From contig NZ_VDMR01000004.1 of assembly GCF_006346315.1 (NCBI RefSeq), positions 310,001 through 374,000 on the forward strand: 64,000 bases of DNA, written 5' to 3'. Positions 63,576 through 64,000 of this stretch are shown piece by piece. The notes beneath the pieces are model-generated. The model was not told where the DNA came from and searched no databases. It saw only the letters and a program-made list of their open reading frames with translations. A program made the position numbers and the translations under genes. Every line of letters starts with the position of its first letter. Positions within the stretch are counted from its first letter, which is position 1. The DNA is from Nocardioides litoris. Its GTDB lineage: Bacteria > Actinomycetota > Actinomycetes > Propionibacteriales > Nocardioidaceae.

Positions 63576-64000
63576 TCAGGCGGCCGCGGGCGTGGTGGTC
63601 TCGATCTGCAGCTCGCCGACGCGCTCCCAGGCGTCGTCGACGTGCACGACGTCGCGGCCCGCGCGGTGCAGCAGGCTGGCCGCGATGCCGGCGCGGTAGC
63701 CCGAGCGGCAGTGCACCCACAGCTCGCCCGGCGGCAGCCGGCGCCCGGCGCGCTCGACGTCGTGCACGGGCAGGTGGATCGCGCCGGGCAGGTGCCCCTC
63801 GCGCCACTCGTCGAGCTGGCGCACGTCGACCACGACCGGGGGCCGGGTGCCGGCGGCCCGACGGGTCGCCCGGGCCTCCCGGTAGGCCGCCCAGCCGGCC
63901 CGCCGGTAGCGGGCGGTCAGCGCCGGCTCGGGCGCGGCCAGCACGTGGGCGCCGACGCCGTCGATGCCGATCCGGGCCAGGTCGCGCAGGGCGGGCTCGA
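63576..64000 (-). CDS. MBL-fold/rhodanese protein, C-terminal part
   Basis: The frame continues past the window edge, so only the last 141 residues are seen. They hold a linker (ALRDLARIGIDGVGA) and a rhodanese domain with VVVDVRQLDEWREGHLPGAIHLP and the active Cys in WVHCRSGYRAGIAASLL. This linker plus rhodanese is typical of metallo-beta-lactamase/rhodanese fusions, which include persulfide dioxygenases that turn sulfide-derived persulfide into sulfite or thiosulfate. It precedes the SBP56 gene in the same direction. The 157-base gap contains a small hairpin near 63476-63491. Confidence 0.82.
   Translation of the reverse strand, partial: EPALRDLARIGIDGVGAHVLAAPEPALTARYRRAGWAAYREARATRRAAGTRPPVVVDVRQLDEWREGHLPGAIHLPVHDVERAGRRLPPGELWVHCRSGYRAGIAASLLHRAGRDVVHVDDAWERVGELQIETTTPAAA

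Overview
The window looks like the chromosome of a high-GC actinobacterium, most probably a Nocardioides-type member of the Nocardioidaceae. The evidence is very GC-rich DNA, many GTG starts, frequent 1-4 base gene overlaps, a GNAT domain fused to TrmD, and the gene order ftsY / amtB-glnK-glnD-ffh / rpsP-khpA-rimM-trmD-rplS-lepB-rnhB / yraN-comM-dprA-xerC / rpsB-tsf-pyrH-frr-cdsA-rlmN. The genus is inferred from gene content and order; no marker tree was possible. I see no tRNA, rRNA, CRISPR array, prophage or transposase.

Bases 1-20,300 hold the 3' end of ftsY, then a surface-glycan island cut through by nitrogen genes. The island has a SAM methyltransferase, a DUF2304 protein, a GT-C-like membrane protein, a leftward run (GT2, a small repeat-module protein, a degenerate RgpF/TagF-like protein, an RgpF-TagF fusion), and a rightward four-gene run (sulfotransferase-like, coiled coil, unknown, GT-B). 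After the first amtB-glnK pair come a giant three-domain glycosyltransferase and a short RgpF protein, both leftward. The likely product is a rhamnose- or teichoic-acid-like wall polymer, but the substrate cannot be read from sequence. The RgpF-TagF gene contains a stretch of pure G and C runs (6909-7017) that is probably an assembly error.

Bases 14,400-24,360 carry nitrogen sensing and uptake: amtB-glnK twice, then glnD. Each amtB has a GlnR-like AC-n9-AC box upstream.

Bases 24,770-37,600 are core translation, secretion and RNA genes (ffh, rpsP, khpA, rimM, trmD, rplS, lepB, rnhB, a DUF2469 gene). Between them lie an amidohydrolase, a NYN-domain protein, a VanW-family pair and an exported sulfatase.

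Bases 37,700-55,100 hold a TadE/TadG-like pair, the yraN-comM-dprA-xerC DNA-processing run, an M23 peptidase, the rpsB-tsf-pyrH-frr-cdsA-rlmN block, twin GNAT proteins and an exported metallophosphoesterase.

Bases 55,100-64,000 hold an MgtA-like mannosyltransferase, a palindrome-rich repeat, a LOG protein, a RIO kinase preceded by a small ORF with its own ribosome binding site, and a leftward sulfur module. That module consists of an MBL-rhodanese protein (5' end outside the window), an exported SBP56/methanethiol-oxidase-like protein, a His-rich membrane-anchored protein of unknown function, and a YeeE/YedE sulfur transporter. It is the best candidate here for a little-described system.

Features that cross gene boundaries: one perfect palindrome family occurs at 32507 and 58750 and looks like a reusable terminator; several genes have a TAnnnT box 5-7 bases before the start codon, suggesting leaderless transcripts; and the rplS leader has three copies of a 9-mer that could form mutually exclusive stems.
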